64,000 nt of DNA from Phytophthora sp. 'mugwort' (taxonomy: Eukaryota > Oomycota > Peronosporomycetes > Peronosporales > Peronosporaceae), in NCBI GenBank assembly GCA_033558025.1, contig JAUCEF010000016.1:2046001-2110000 (forward strand), given 5' to 3'. How positions within the stretch are numbered: position 1 is the stretch's first letter; each line of letters starts with the position of its first letter. A program made the translations under genes and the position numbers. Positions 21,714 through 32,957 of this stretch are shown here, one piece after another. A model generated the notes under the pieces. That model was not told the DNA's origin, made no database searches, and saw only the letters and a list, made by a program, of their open reading frames with translations.

Positions 21714-22557
21714 TCAAGATGTAAGCGCATATTCCGCAGCATCACCCCAGAAACTGAGCGGTAACTCCGACGCAAACACCATGCAGCGCATCACGTTCAT
21801 CACGGTACGGTGCATGCGTTCGGCCTTACCATTTGCCGCTTGATTCTTGATCTTACGCTTTTGCCGTGCCATCCCTGACTTCTTGCAGAACTCATCTACG
21901 TTGTCGTACTCAGCGCCACCGTCTGTGTGCAGGACGTAAACTTGCACTAAAAACGCTTCTCGAAGTAAATTAGGAAGTCCTCGAAGTATTTTGCTGCTTG
22001 ATCCTTCGTCTTGGCTAAGAAGATCCTAAAATAATCGGACTTGTATCGACAAAGTTCACCAAATAACGATTGTCACGACGGTCACGTGGGATAATGGGCC
22101 CCTTCAGATCGCTGCATATCACGCCGCCAACACGATCCACTGGTGCCTGCGCTCCTGTGCCTTTCTTCGGTTGATCTGCACGCGTTTGCTTTCCTTCCGC
22201 GCATGCCGTGCAGTTACTCCGCTCGTGACTCGTTATTGCTATTCCCGAAGCGGGATTCTAGGCGATCCGCTCGATTGTCGTAAGCTAGGTGTCCGAAACG
22301 CACATGAAATTCCATCAACGTCTCATGTTGTACGGATCCTTGTCGACGCCGCTGCTTTTCTCGAGCACCACGCTCATGACCACCACTTTCGTATGCTTCT
22401 TCGGAGCCAAAGCTCCTTCCACCCGCGCCACCAGCACGTTATCCTTGATGTCGGAGTCGAATACCACGCGAGCAGGATTTCCTTTAGTCACAGCCGGGTT
22501 CCCGTTCACCTCTGACAGACTACAGCCCTGCTTGAGCAACTGACCATACGAGATCAA
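21714..22557 (-). pseudogene. Copia 2 pre-integrase and integrase
   Basis: Read downward, 22315-22557 begins ISYGQLLKQGCSLSE, the stretch just after the Copia protease. CTACAEGKQTRADQ (about 22192-22233) is the second half of the integrase zinc module. VICSDLKGP (about 22098-22124) starts the catalytic core. VYVLHTDGGAEY holds the second Asp and NGKAERMHRT the Glu (21714-21947). A frameshift splits the core between the first and second Asp. Confidence 0.72.
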
Positions 22558-22581
22558 ATGTCTCGCGAATTTTTTATGTGC

Positions 22582-22635
22582 TTTTTATCCTCGAGAGGTA
22601 CGTCAAGCACAGCTCCTCTGATTACATTTCCAACA
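22582..22635 (-). repeat. 5' LTR piece of Copia relic 2
   Basis: On the minus strand it begins TGTTGGAAATG at 22635 and stays alignable to the 3' LTR piece through ACCTCTCGAGGATAA. After that the sequence departs and joins pre-integrase coding sequence, so most of the LTR plus gag and protease has been lost. Confidence 0.5.
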
Positions 22636-24327
22636 CAGTTGCCATCCGGTATATTGTAACAGCATTATACATCCAAAGTGGTTCTAGAACTACGACTTCC
22701 GGAGCATTTACATTTTTCAATAGGCCTTCACAGCGGGCGCATACGCACGGACCTTCGAGAAGGCCTTAATAGGTTTGTTATTTTTACCGGCTCTTCTGAC
22801 CAATGATATAATCCAACCTCAAACTCTCTACGACCAAGCTGGTTGCACATCATACCGAGAACAATGAGATGTTACCACAAGGCACAAGCGAATTCCATCA
22901 GTTCGCGAATTTTTTTTTTAATTTAAAACCTCCACTCGGTTTGTGGGGGAAAAAGAAGCAAACAACCGTCCAAGCCGACCTGTGTGGCGGCTGCGGCCAG
23001 GATGCAAGAGCATTTCAGCGGCGAAATCAGAGCTGCGGGAAAAAGAAGTGGGCGAAGTGCACTTGCAATCATTGCGGTAAGGCGGAGGGCACCACTCTGC
23101 CAAATGCCCAACTGTTCAAAAGAAAACGTTGGCACCGGCGTCCACCCTAGCATTTATATTCTCGGTGATTACCCGTTTGAGTTTCCTGCACGTCGGAATA
23201 GTTTTGTCAGTGAAGAAACTGAAGATCCAACATTCGTTAGCGAGTATTGCTGCTATAAATCAGCCAGGGGGCCAAAAGCTGTGGATTATTCTTACAAGAG
23301 CATATGCAGAACGAAGCAGAATTTAAGAAAGCTAGTCAAATTTGTTCAATAGCATCAATACCTTATGTTTCACTCGCAGAAGTAAGGGATCTACAATGTA
23401 CTGAGTGTCGTCCTCTCTCCGGGTTTGGAAGCACTGGATTTTGTTACAACACCGCAACACCAGACTGCGACAAACAATCGCAGAACGCCTTCTCTGACCC
23501 GGAAGAGTCGGCTGACATTGTCAAGCAGGACACGAACGCAGAGTCTGGGATATGGGCAATGTCATGTTTTTCTCTTGCATGTAATTTATATAATATAATT
23601 TATATAAATATCAAATCCAAGTGTTAGTGTGTAATATTGAACAACGTACTTGGATTTTATGACAATGATGCCATCAGACCACTCCGCCACGTCGAGCAGA
23701 TCGGTTAAGTTTCCTTGGAGGGCTCTCGACACTAACTCATTGCCCTGATCTATTTTTTTTTGGGGGGGGGGCTGGGTCTGCAACTCCATCAACCTCTGCG
23801 TCGAGGTGTTTAGAGCCTGACATATCGATGTAGTATCGTGCACGTTGAGTCCCACATGGTGTCCTGCCAACTTACGCGTCGAAGAGTTCAACCAAATACA
23901 AATCTTCGAATGTTATATCTAGAGAAAATAGTGCATAATACTATATAATAGCCAAGAGCTTAGAATATTGAGTAGGTGTTCGTAAATGTTTCATTAGCGC
24001 CTGCACTTTCTCGGGACCGGATGTATGATTATGTAGCTCGCGCTGCACTGCTGCCGCCATCAGGAAACAGAGAGGTTTCGTGCGCGTAGCCGCAGCAACC
24101 CCCCACGGGTGCCCGCGAAGCAGGGCAGTGCGGTAGTATATATATATATAGCACTGGACCTGCAGATATGAGCAGGAGCCACAGAAGGAGCTACAAAATT
24201 CATCACGAAATGCACCGACCACGAGTGCTAGTTCGTGTACGTCTTTCTTTCTAATCCACTTTCAATTGCACCTTCAACCACACATGCGACCTCCGTCCCG
24301 TTACCTACGAAACCCTGATATCAGCCC
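22636..24327. other. unclassified decayed sequence
   Basis: On the plus strand near 23040-23095 a short piece reads KKKWAKCTCNHCGK, which could be the start of a BED-type zinc finger. The rest of a hAT protein cannot be traced. A 101-codon minus-strand frame at 23586-23891 has no recognisable motif. Poly-T (about 23751-23760), G and TA runs are present, for example TA dinucleotides near 24137-24150. Confidence 0.25.
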
Positions 24328-25690
24328 GTGAAACAGTTATTGTGCCTAAGAAGGACGACAAGACAAAACGAAGCCCCAAGCATCGGACAAACCAACCACC
24401 CAATGCTGAAGACGTTCTTCGTGGAAAGCGACCATTATAATCAAGGTGCACTTCGAGGAAATCGACCATCTATAGCTAAGGCACTCGTCGTGGAAGGCGG
24501 CTATTCACTGAGGCCTTCGAGGAAGACTCCCGTATCCAGCCAATCACGTACGCCGACAGAAACGGCTTATCCCACGCAGCAGCCCTTGGGGGAGGGGGCT
24601 CACTCAAATAAAATGGGCCAAGACAAGGATAGCAGAACGGACATGTTGAGCCTTATTGCAGATTTTACGTCGAATCCCCTGAAACCGAGCAGATGGACCT
24701 TTTCCATCCATCGCTCGACACCAGCGACGAAACAACAATGAATACCGCAGGCTCGGTGAGCGTCATCGTACACCTGCAACAAGAAATCAAATCCCTTCGA
24801 GAGCATAAACGACAAACGCCATTGCCTTTGTCGGAAGTCAGTATGAACACAGCCCCGCCATCTCCAACGATCAAGGATGTCCAGTGCCAAAATTTGATGG
24901 TGCAGAGGTGTATCCCAATATGAGCACCGGGTTCGAGTACGTCCTCAAGGAATATGAACACGTTTTCTTATCCACACCGAACCATTCATGAAAGTTCAAC
25001 CTGAACAGATGGCTGGTCATCAATTTTCTTGACGGGAAGGCGTCGCAGTGTTACCAGAAGAAATGCGTCGTAAAAAGCAAATTTACGGTGGAAACTCGAT
25101 AAGCTGCTCGCATTTAAAGCCCATGTTTGCTGAGTTCGGATGCCGACCCAATTGAAGCTCAGAGATCGCGTACCATATGTCAAGCACGATGGTGATACGT
25201 GGAGCGACTATCTCGAATATCTGAACTTAATTGAGGGCTTGTTGGACGCAGATCAGAGCTAGCTTCTCCTATAAGGCTTCTGCAGTAACTCGAGCCCTGA
25301 GCTCGCATCTGTATAGCTTTTCATGTTGATATTGGAAGCGCAAACAACATCGAGGAAGATGGTCAAGCTATGAACCTACTATATCGTCTGCGAGAAGATG
25401 GGAGGCGTTTTGCTGCCCAACAGCAACTTGCCGCAGCACGAGATGGAAGACAGCGACAACAGCACAAGCGAGGTAGAAGCTGCTTGAATAGATAAAATCC
25501 ACTTGCCACACCGAGGGCGAGGGAAATACAGCCAGCACTCAAGGGGCCTCCTAAAATGTTAAGTCTGCGGTAAAGAACACAAGCTGATGGTGTGTGCGTT
25601 CGTTACCAAGGCAAGGAACTATCACAGTGCAACGCCCACGCTGCTGAGTACACGGTTCGTGACTTCAGCAGCGGCCTTTATAGTGCTCTA
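24328..25690 (+). pseudogene. retrotransposon gag-like remnant
   Basis: Pieces in shifting frames read KFDGAEVYPNMSTGFEYVL (about 24885-24945), NRWLVINFLDGKASQCYQ (about 25001-25055), and KLRDRVPYVKHDGDTWSDYL (about 25155-25215). These resemble the gag core of LTR elements. Near 25550-25600 a stretch ending CGKEHKLMVC resembles a decayed zinc knuckle. The upstream frame 24328-24741 may be its N-terminus. No polymerase follows. Whether it is Gypsy or Copia cannot be decided. Confidence 0.4.
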
Positions 25691-26756
25691 CAGATCAAAG
25701 ATGAATAGTAACACCCTCGGACATGCTACAGATGGTCTGAAATGTTCAAACCCCGAAGTCTTGTCCTTGACTATGAGAACGTGTTGGCCGTCAATGATCT
25801 TGATAAGTAGGGCCATAACTTTCGCTTCCATGAGGCGTAGCGTTCCAGAGCTCAGCCGGTGACCCTTCACTCTCAGGTTCTTAACTCGATCTCGCTCATT
25901 CTGTTTTTCAGCAGTGAATGATTGATTTGTGGGGAATGTTCCAGCCCCATGTCCACATCATCGTCGTCTTTTAAGACGGCTTCTTAACTGTCCGATGCCC
26001 CGTTCGATGAGGAGTACGGCCGTTAATCGGCGTTGTCGCTCCCATGCAGTCTAGGGTTTTGGAAATGCCCCTTTTTCAGACAGTACCGGGTTAAGGTCTT
26101 TCTCTGGGCGAGGTCGACTCCAGAGTCTCCCGTGTAGTCACCTTGAGTGAGGAAGCCGAGGAGAGTCTTTCCGTCGAGGGAATCAGTGGCGTGGTTTTCC
26201 AGATGATAAAATTCGGCGATTCATGCGCGGAAAATCACGGCCGTCTGCGAGCGAGGCTTGAGTTGTGTTCATTTCCCTCTGAAAGGGGTAGTTGATGGGT
26301 GTAGTTCTTGGCTGGAACAGGGAAAATTGAGTTAAGAATCAAATGTTTCCTGCATGTAGAAGAGCATGATTGTCACCAAACAGGTAGATGAATACAGTTG
26401 TGTAGCACATATTATCACATCAGCCACTAACATAGGTTTGTTAGTAAGTAGTAGTGACGCCTCTCCGCCACGTTGAATTGTTTTTGTGTGCCGGAGCGGC
26501 TCTATATTTGGCACGCCGGATCCAATTGTAGATGTTGTTGTGTCGGCGTTGCCGAAGCCGAACACCTCCAAGACGTCATGCTGCGGCGGGCAATCGCTTC
26601 GTACTCCTCCGTGAACGGGTAAAGTCCGGCCATGGCTGAGGAGGTTGGAGAATCCATGGATAATCCATTTCTCGGTGACTGCTTCCGCTCGACGTTCCAG
26701 AGGTTGCACATGTAGCCCTCGGTGCTGATAGCAGCGTAGAAAAGCGTATAGACCAT
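25691..26756. other. no gene recognised
   Basis: Broken minus-strand frames (25688-25870; 26332-26772) have no recognisable domain. A minus-strand reading between about 25930 and 26230 keeps a long protein-like run interrupted by stops, including DGKTLLGFLTQGDYTGDS. This suggests decayed coding sequence of unknown kind. Confidence 0.25.
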
Positions 26757-27069
26757 TAAAATGGCTCAACACTGTATATACTCACCACGTGTGTATTCAT
26801 CCGTTATTCCTAATTGCCTTACTCTAGACGATGTGCTCAGTTTGAGGCAAACTAGGAAGTGAGCACGCCTTCGGACTGCGTCCGGGGCGACATCGATTCT
26901 TTTCCCTTCAATCGTCATCCCACTGTGTACCAAGATCATACCATCTGTAATCTGTTCTGAATGTCCTCTCGTATTTGATGTCAATAGGTACATCAACTTT
27001 AAGAGGATTTATATCACTCAGTTTCTCTCTTAGGCATCCAGGCAATTCCTGTTGTCGCTCTGTTCAATA
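26757..27069 (-). repeat. 3' LTR of Copia relic 3
   Basis: Partner of the copy at 31361-31672. On the minus strand it starts TATTGAACAG after AGTGGGAG and ends GAGCCATTTTA. The first dinucleotide is TA rather than TG in both copies. Confidence 0.78.
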
Positions 27070-27139
27070 CTCCCACTAAGTACTAAGGGACAATTTCAGA
27101 TCTCGGACTGCTAGCTTCTCTCTTAGTTTTATGAACTGT

Positions 27140-28970
27140 TTCGTTGGCAGATCTTTCGGGAGAATGTCTGCAGTCATCTCTGTGGTTGCACTATGCTATT
27201 TTAGACGAACCGTTTCAATGATGTCCCTCATGAATAGAAAACGAATATCAATGTGCTTGTTTGCTTTATGATTTCCGGGATTTTTCGCAATGCCTATGGC
27301 CGCGTTACTATCGCACCATACTTGCACTAGTACCCGTTGCTGAAACCCCATTTCGCTTAGCAGATGCCACAGCCACTAATTGTTTTGGCTCCTTTACTTA
27401 GTGCGATGAGTTCTGCTTCAGCCGTAGAGAGTGATACACTTCGCTGTTTGCTACTGCACCATGATACACGCCCCCAGCCATCCTAATTACATAGCCGATA
27501 ATGGATTTATGTTCTTTAGGTAGCCGCGCGAAGCTCGCGTCGGTGTACACTTCATAAGTCACGTCACTCATGTTACCATCGAGTAACAGACCGTACGTCG
27601 ACGTCCCATTCAAGTATTGAGGACTCGCCTAGCCGCTTCCCAGTGCGTGCGGTTGTAGCAGGATATAAATTTGCAAATCTCTGTTACCACGTTAGCAATG
27701 TCTGATCGTGTTCCCCTGACTACATATTGCAGTGATCCAACTATGCCTTCGTAGCCAAACGGCTGAGCAGCAATTTGCTCTGCGTTCACTTTTGTCTCTG
27801 GCTCACGTGTTAGGCCAGGAACCTGTGGGGTCATCCCCGGAGAGCTATTTACCATGTTGTATTTGGCGATCAGCTCTGAAATGTATTTGCGTTGTGAGAT
27901 TGCCATCACCCGCTGATCTCTATTGCGAAGCACCTCCATCTCGAGAATATAGTGAATATCACCCAGGTCCCTCATTTTGAATCGTTTTGACAATTCCACT
28001 TTTAACGTGTTGATAAGTCTAATGTTTCGCGGCATGATTGTTAGATCATCAACATATTTCCACGACTATAAACCATTCCTCTATCACTTTTTGCACGTAA
28101 ATGTAATACGCTTTCTGACAGCGTGCAAAACCAATTGATGTCAAAAAGGTGTGTAGGACTCTATACTAGATGCGGGGAGCTTGCCCAGGCTATACGCCTC
28201 GTAGCCCACAGACCAGTTGCCCATGTCCTCGCTTCATAAAACCGTTAGGTCGCCTCGTGTATATCGTTTGTTTTCTGTCTATGGTGCCGTTAAGAGATGC
28301 CGTATGGACATCCGTTTGATGGATATGACAGTCCAATATGATCCTGATTACCAGTACTAGGCGTAGTGACTTGAATCGTGCCACCGGCGCGTACCTCGTC
28401 GATGTCCACCCCATACTCTTGGTGACTACCCTGTGCAACAAGACGTGCTTTGAATCGCTCGACTATACCGTCGGCTTTATACATTAATACAAGTACCCAG
28501 TGACATGGCAAGCTTTGAGCTCGGGAGGCAGCCGTACGAGTCTCCACGTTCCATTTTCGATTAAGGAGTCGTACTCTAATTCCAGAGCTTTTTTCCACTA
28601 CGCTTTATGAGGTTCACTCAAGGCTTCTTTCACTGTGCGTGGTGTAGGCACGGTACGCTCCAGTACATCAAGTGTGGCGTTCTTATCTAACATTGCCTGG
28701 AAGCATTGATAGTCCTGATATTTCTTCGGTTTCTTAGTTTAGCGACGTGGCCTAGGTTCAGCGGCTTATTGGCGCCTCCATTAGGCCTGCTCGCCGTCGT
28801 TTATTTTTAGCTCCCACTGCTCCGGTAGATGCCTCAGTAAGTGCTTCAGCTACTACTGGCTCAGCAGAACCCTGTGCAGATTGGCCAGCTCCCACTGCCT
28901 CCGTACTCTTGATGGCAGGAAGCTTTGCTTCCTCTGCTGCGGGTGGTCCTCGCGCGGCAGATTCAATTGT
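27140..28970 (-). pseudogene. Copia 3 linker, reverse transcriptase and RNase H
   Basis: An Ala/Glu-rich linker (28758-29000) leads to RT pieces: RFKARLVAQGSHQEYGVD (28290-28598), then ARFKSLRLVLVIRIILDCHIHQTDV (28190-28441, runs split here by frame changes), then the YVDD box at about 28045-28056. The box opens the clean frame at 27610-28035, with MRDLGDIHYILEMEV. RNase H begins in 27398-27613 (TYEVYTDASFARLPKEHKS) and trails off in broken frames. Several frameshifts separate these parts. Confidence 0.75.
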
Positions 28971-29692
28971 TAGAGCAGTCTCGGTCTTTCCGAAAGCCAA
29001 AGGTGGCTACATTGGTTGTGTCGAACAATGTAGCCACCTTTGGCTTTCGGAAAGACTTTCTCTTTACAGAAGTTTTTAAAAACAACATTCACAAATTCGG
29101 TGCCTCCATCAGACCGAAATCGACGAGCTGTGAGTTTGCCTTCGCACGCTAGTCGAAGTAGTAAGTCTGTGACCTTCTCAAATAAAAAATACCTCTTTTT
29201 GTTGCGTAGTACGTATGACCACCGCCACGAGGTGTTGTCATCCATTATACTCAGGAAGTATTGAATCGTACCTACATTCCCATATACCCCCATATGTTTC
29301 AGGGGTCCGTTTGTGTCCATATGAATGGTACTGATGGGCTGTGTATCTCTTGAACCCTTAGCATTACGATAGGACATTCTCCGCTTCTTCATTTCTGCAC
29401 ATGTTGTGCAAGAGAACGGAACCTTTCGTAACGCAGATGACGATAGCGTGGGCATTCCTTCCACTATCATCCGACTCAACATTGCTATCACTGTTTCTTT
29501 ACTGAGATGACCAAGTTTTAGGCGCCATTCCTGCAATGTGCTACCCAATTTCCCGACTCCCGATAGTTCTAGCGGTTTACAGGGCTTTGATTTGGCTGCA
29601 TTGTACAACAGTTTTCTCTCTTTGACTGTTTTGTTTTGTACGTAGTATGCTCCATTAATTGCTCTAGCCACAAACGCTAGATCGTTGTCCAA
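28970..29692 (-). pseudogene. Copia 3 integrase, truncated after the second Asp
   Basis: A 240-codon frame has the zinc module (WRLKLGHLSKETVIAML, then SCTTCAEMKKRR), the first catalytic Asp in STIHMDTNGPL, and the second in RRFRSDGGTEF. After FKNFCKEKVFPKAK the frame runs into a perfect inverted repeat (28984-29056). The Glu block and the rest of the core are absent, and the next sequence is the linker to RT. The domain cannot be active. Confidence 0.75.
28984..29056. repeat. perfect 31-bp inverted repeat, 11-nt loop
   Basis: 28984-29014 and 29026-29056 are exact reverse complements (31 of 31) around an 11-nt spacer. The arm begins GTCTTTCCGAAAGCC. It lies exactly where the integrase sequence stops and the linker begins, so it marks a deletion junction. 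Confidence 0.9.
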
Positions 29693-29802
29693 GAATATAA
29701 ATTTGAACTCACCAGTCGGTGATCCAATGATGTCGTACCCATTTCTTTATAGACAATATTCAATGAGAACGTTTGGCGTTGCGTGTGGTACAAGTGCAAT
29801 AT

Positions 29803-30240
29803 TTAAAAAAGGAATGGTCGTATCCCTTGCGGACCATGCGAATACAGTTTCACTGTCCCAATGTGTGTGTTTGAATGCTTAGACCCTTGTGCAAACGTAA
29901 ACATGTATCCAGTCGGGTCATTTTCGATGAATGTCGACTCTTCGCAGGTTAGGCCGAATTCGCAGCTTGAGTCCAACACCCACGAGTCTTTGGTTAAACA
30001 TATTTTCGCATCAAGCAAGTAAGGATACAATGACCTTACCTTGTCTTCCAGATGCATCATTTGAAAACTGATCCCGCCTGCAATCAGCTGTTCTCCCGGA
30101 GACGTTGACGCTTTTTCGGTGTCCATTTCAATCACCTGCCCTTCGTTGACGCCAATGTCAAACGCGGATCCCATTGGTTCGTCCGTTTCTTGCGCACTGA
30201 ACAAAATCAAGTCGATTCCTGGAGTTATCGAATAACTCAT
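29803..30240 (-). pseudogene. Copia 3 protease region
   Basis: The frame carries SWVLDSSCEFGLTCEES, the Copia protease active site with DSS where DSG is usual. The sequence FIENDPTGYMFTFAQGSKHS follows. It stops before the pre-integrase part, which continues after a broken junction at about 29700-29800. Confidence 0.68.
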
Positions 30241-30539
30241 GTTATCACGTTCTATATGTTAGCAAATACACTAGTATTTTATCCAATAGGCGGTCGAACG
30301 AGAAAGACCACCGTGCAGCCTTAGTTTTTTTTCTATCACAAACACCGCCTCTCCACCACCCTGAACCGCCTTTCCTGCAGCCCCAATAGGGGCCCTGTTA
30401 TAGGGCTGGATGGCTATGTAGCGGCGACCAAAAGGAAGCTACATAAAGGTGATGCTGGTGAACACTTTAGATAAACAGGACAATGAAAAGGTGGTCTCTG
30501 TACGTACACTTACTGTCTGCCATAACTAAGATAATACGG

Positions 30540-31347
30540 TAAAGGGAATTCCGCTCCGTTGAGCGGACTGACCGAAGGTGATGAACTCGTAGACACGGCC
30601 TTGCATGCATCAACTGACACGTCTATGGGTAGGAGCCTGGGTTGGCACAATCTTCCGCTCCTTGTCCGTTTCCTTGGCTTTCGCGCGGTATTTTCCCTTT
30701 CCAGTCATCTTTGGCGATGGTTCAGCGTCATCTCGCTCGAAACGCAACCGCCGAACCCTAGAGGTGTCCGGGCATGACCGCCAGAATCTAGATGAGCATC
30801 ACTGCTGCGAAATCAGCCCAACGTTCAGCGCCTCGGCGCTGTTCCGCTTTGTCTGGTCTCTTGCGGCCTTGAGTTGCTGGAACAGGTGTGAAACGCTCTT
30901 AAAATCAGAGGCTGCAATAGCTTCGAAGCGCTGCGCCAACTCTACCACTCCAGACGCGGTGTTGAGGCCATAGCATTTCTCAATTACACGCCAAATCTCT
31001 TGCACTGGTCGTTGCATCAGCCTCTCCTCCGCAAAACCCGTCGGAAGGGTTAGGTTCAGAAGATCTTTGATAGTACGACGATTGCTGCCTGACAAAAGAG
31101 CCTTTTGCAGCTCGTACGCGCCCTTTCCTTCACCCGTAGCCCTGGTTCGTCGAGGACCTAGTTCTCCCACGAGATCACCTTCATAGAGAGCAATCGGTAC
31201 GCGACGCTTCGCTTGAAACTCGGTCACAACTAACGCATCACTGAGCGCGACCAGACGGGCCTTGGCCTTGTCTTTCCGCCCATCGAATAGGGTTTTCTTG
31301 TCGTGAAAGGCCAGTTTGTCGGTCACACTTTGGCTCGGTTTGCACAT
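30540..31347 (-). pseudogene. Copia 3 gag
   Basis: A 182-codon frame (30799-31347) opens 14 bp inside the 5' LTR. It contains LAFHDKKTLFDGRKDK and a helical gag core, including EIWRVIEKCYGLNTASGVVE. A basic C-terminal part (KYRAKAKETDKERK, near 30680) follows after a stop. No CCHC knuckle can be read. Confidence 0.6.
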
Positions 31348-31360
31348 TTAATTGAAATGG

Positions 31361-31672
31361 TAAAATGGCTCAACACTGTAGAGACTCATTACGTGTGTAT
31401 TTATTCATTATGCGAATTGCCTTACTCTAGACGATGTGCTCAGTTTGAGGCAAACTAGGAAGTGAGCACGCCTTCGGACTGCGTCCGGGGCGACATCGAT
31501 TCTTTTCCTTTCAATCGTCATCCCACTATGTACCCAGATCATACCATCTGTAATCTGTTCTGAATGTCCTCTCGTATTTGATGTCAATAGGTACATCAAC
31601 TTTAAGAGGATTTATATCACTCAGTTTCTCTCTTAGGCATCCAGGCAATTCCTGTTGCCTCTCCGCTCATTA
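31361..31672 (-). repeat. 5' LTR of Copia relic 3
   Basis: It is alignable with the 26757-27069 copy. Across the best 298 bp I count roughly 13 differences, ten of them in the outermost 60 bp next to the TAAAATGGCTCAAC end. The gag ATG follows only 14 bp beyond the low-coordinate end. Confidence 0.78.
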
Positions 31673-32957
31673 GCTTTAATAGGACAAGTTCGTTCGACTT
31701 ATAGATCACTTCAGACTCAGCCAAGCTGCTGTGCGACGTGCAACATCCCTAAATGCATATTGTACCGAACAAGTGACTTGAGATGTATTGTGCCTTTCTG
31801 CCAAAAGCGCCCTCCATTTTAGGGTCCAACATAGGAGGGGGGGGTCTCCTTCTAACTGACTAGGTGCTCATAGCATATATGGTCAGACGCTCCGACCTGT
31901 ACGGAGACAGGGCTTTTGGAAGAGTCTCACATTTAGGGTATAACCTGTCCCTGAACCAACCATCCCTTAAGGTTCGCTGCGCTCGATGGTGACAGAACGT
32001 TAAGGCCGCTACGGCTCGCCCGCGAAGCCTTCGCTCATCAACATGGCCAGCTAGGTCCTGGGTTTGCATCCGCGTGCTTCGCACACGGTAGAAAACCACA
32101 GGCATGCTCGCCCGTGACATCTGTCACGATGCTCCGACCAATAAGCCATCGAGGCAACGACGGTATATTGGGAAATGTATACATAACGATTTGCCCAGGG
32201 GTAGGGCTATCGAACTATATTCGGTCGGAGCGTGACTAGATAATTGTATGAGATGTTCTTAAGTACGGTCGGAGATGTGACCGTATTCATCCGTATCGTG
32301 TGTCATTCCCCCACCTTTTCGCGTGCTGCCGCATAGTTTCGGTTCCGTTTTCAACTTATGCGGTGCGGTTTAAGCGCTCTCTCATCTTACCATGTTCTAT
32401 AGCGGGTGTGAACATTACTCGATGCACATAAGATTTTCCTGCACCAATTAATAACGCATCATTTGGTGATTTAAATGCCTCGATATGGCCTTTGTCAAGT
32501 TTACGTACCCCTGGTAGTATCTAACTACGCTGGTTACAACTGATCATACTAATTCAAGTCTATTGCGGCCTCAAATTAGCATAATGCAATACTTCAATTC
32601 TCACAGCATAGTTTCATTGGTCCATAACAATAAAAAGCATAGACACATGACGTTTTAACTACCAAGATACTAGGTAGTATAATATATCTTCCTTGTAAAA
32701 TGAATCTCAAGTATGAGGAAATATATATACCTGGCAAACTGGCCTCAAATTGCCGTTCCCACTACACCGACGTTGATTCCAACTTCCGTGTTCGACCCCG
32801 TCGCGTCTTCTAACCTATCTGATAGCCAAGGGTTGATAGTAGCAAGGAAAATTGAGTAGTAGTATTACCGGAACTACTCGAGCATTTTTAACAGACACAT
32901 ATTCAGATTAGTATTGATTTTAAAAATAGGTAGTAGTAGTCATATTAGTAATAATAC
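31673..32957. other. non-coding stretch with inverted GCTCCGACC motifs
   Basis: GCTCCGACC occurs at 31889-31897 and 32129-32137. Its reverse complement GGTCGGAGC occurs at 32223-32231, and a near copy GGTCGGAGA at 32266-32274. The spacing could mark the ends of a small element or solo LTR of about 340 to 390 bp, but no coding sequence is seen. The remainder (32280-32957) is AT-rich. Confidence 0.3.

Larger units (their letters stand above)
19339..22635 (-). mobile_element. Copia LTR retrotransposon relic 2
   Basis: Integrase, reverse transcriptase and RNase H follow in Copia order on the minus strand. A 3' LTR piece begins TGTTGGGAGATG at 19511, preceded on that strand by the tract GGGAAGGAG. 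A matching 5' LTR piece, TGTTGGAAATG, begins at 22635. The two agree over roughly 50 bp with several substitutions. Gag and protease are missing: the 5' LTR piece runs almost directly into the pre-integrase region. Many stops and shifts are present. Confidence 0.75.
26757..31672 (-). mobile_element. Copia LTR retrotransposon relic 3 with both LTRs
   Basis: Direct repeats of about 312 bp lie at 26757-27069 and 31361-31672. Between them gag, protease, integrase, RT and RNase H are arranged in Copia order on the minus strand. On that strand the 3' LTR is preceded by the tract AGTGGGAG (27070-27077). I did not find a 5-bp target duplication at the two outer ends. Coding frames are broken and the second half of the integrase is missing. 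Confidence 0.82.

Noticed and set aside
26752..31677. Target-site duplication around Copia relic 3
   Set aside because: The 5-mers next to the two outer LTR ends do not match, so none is reported.
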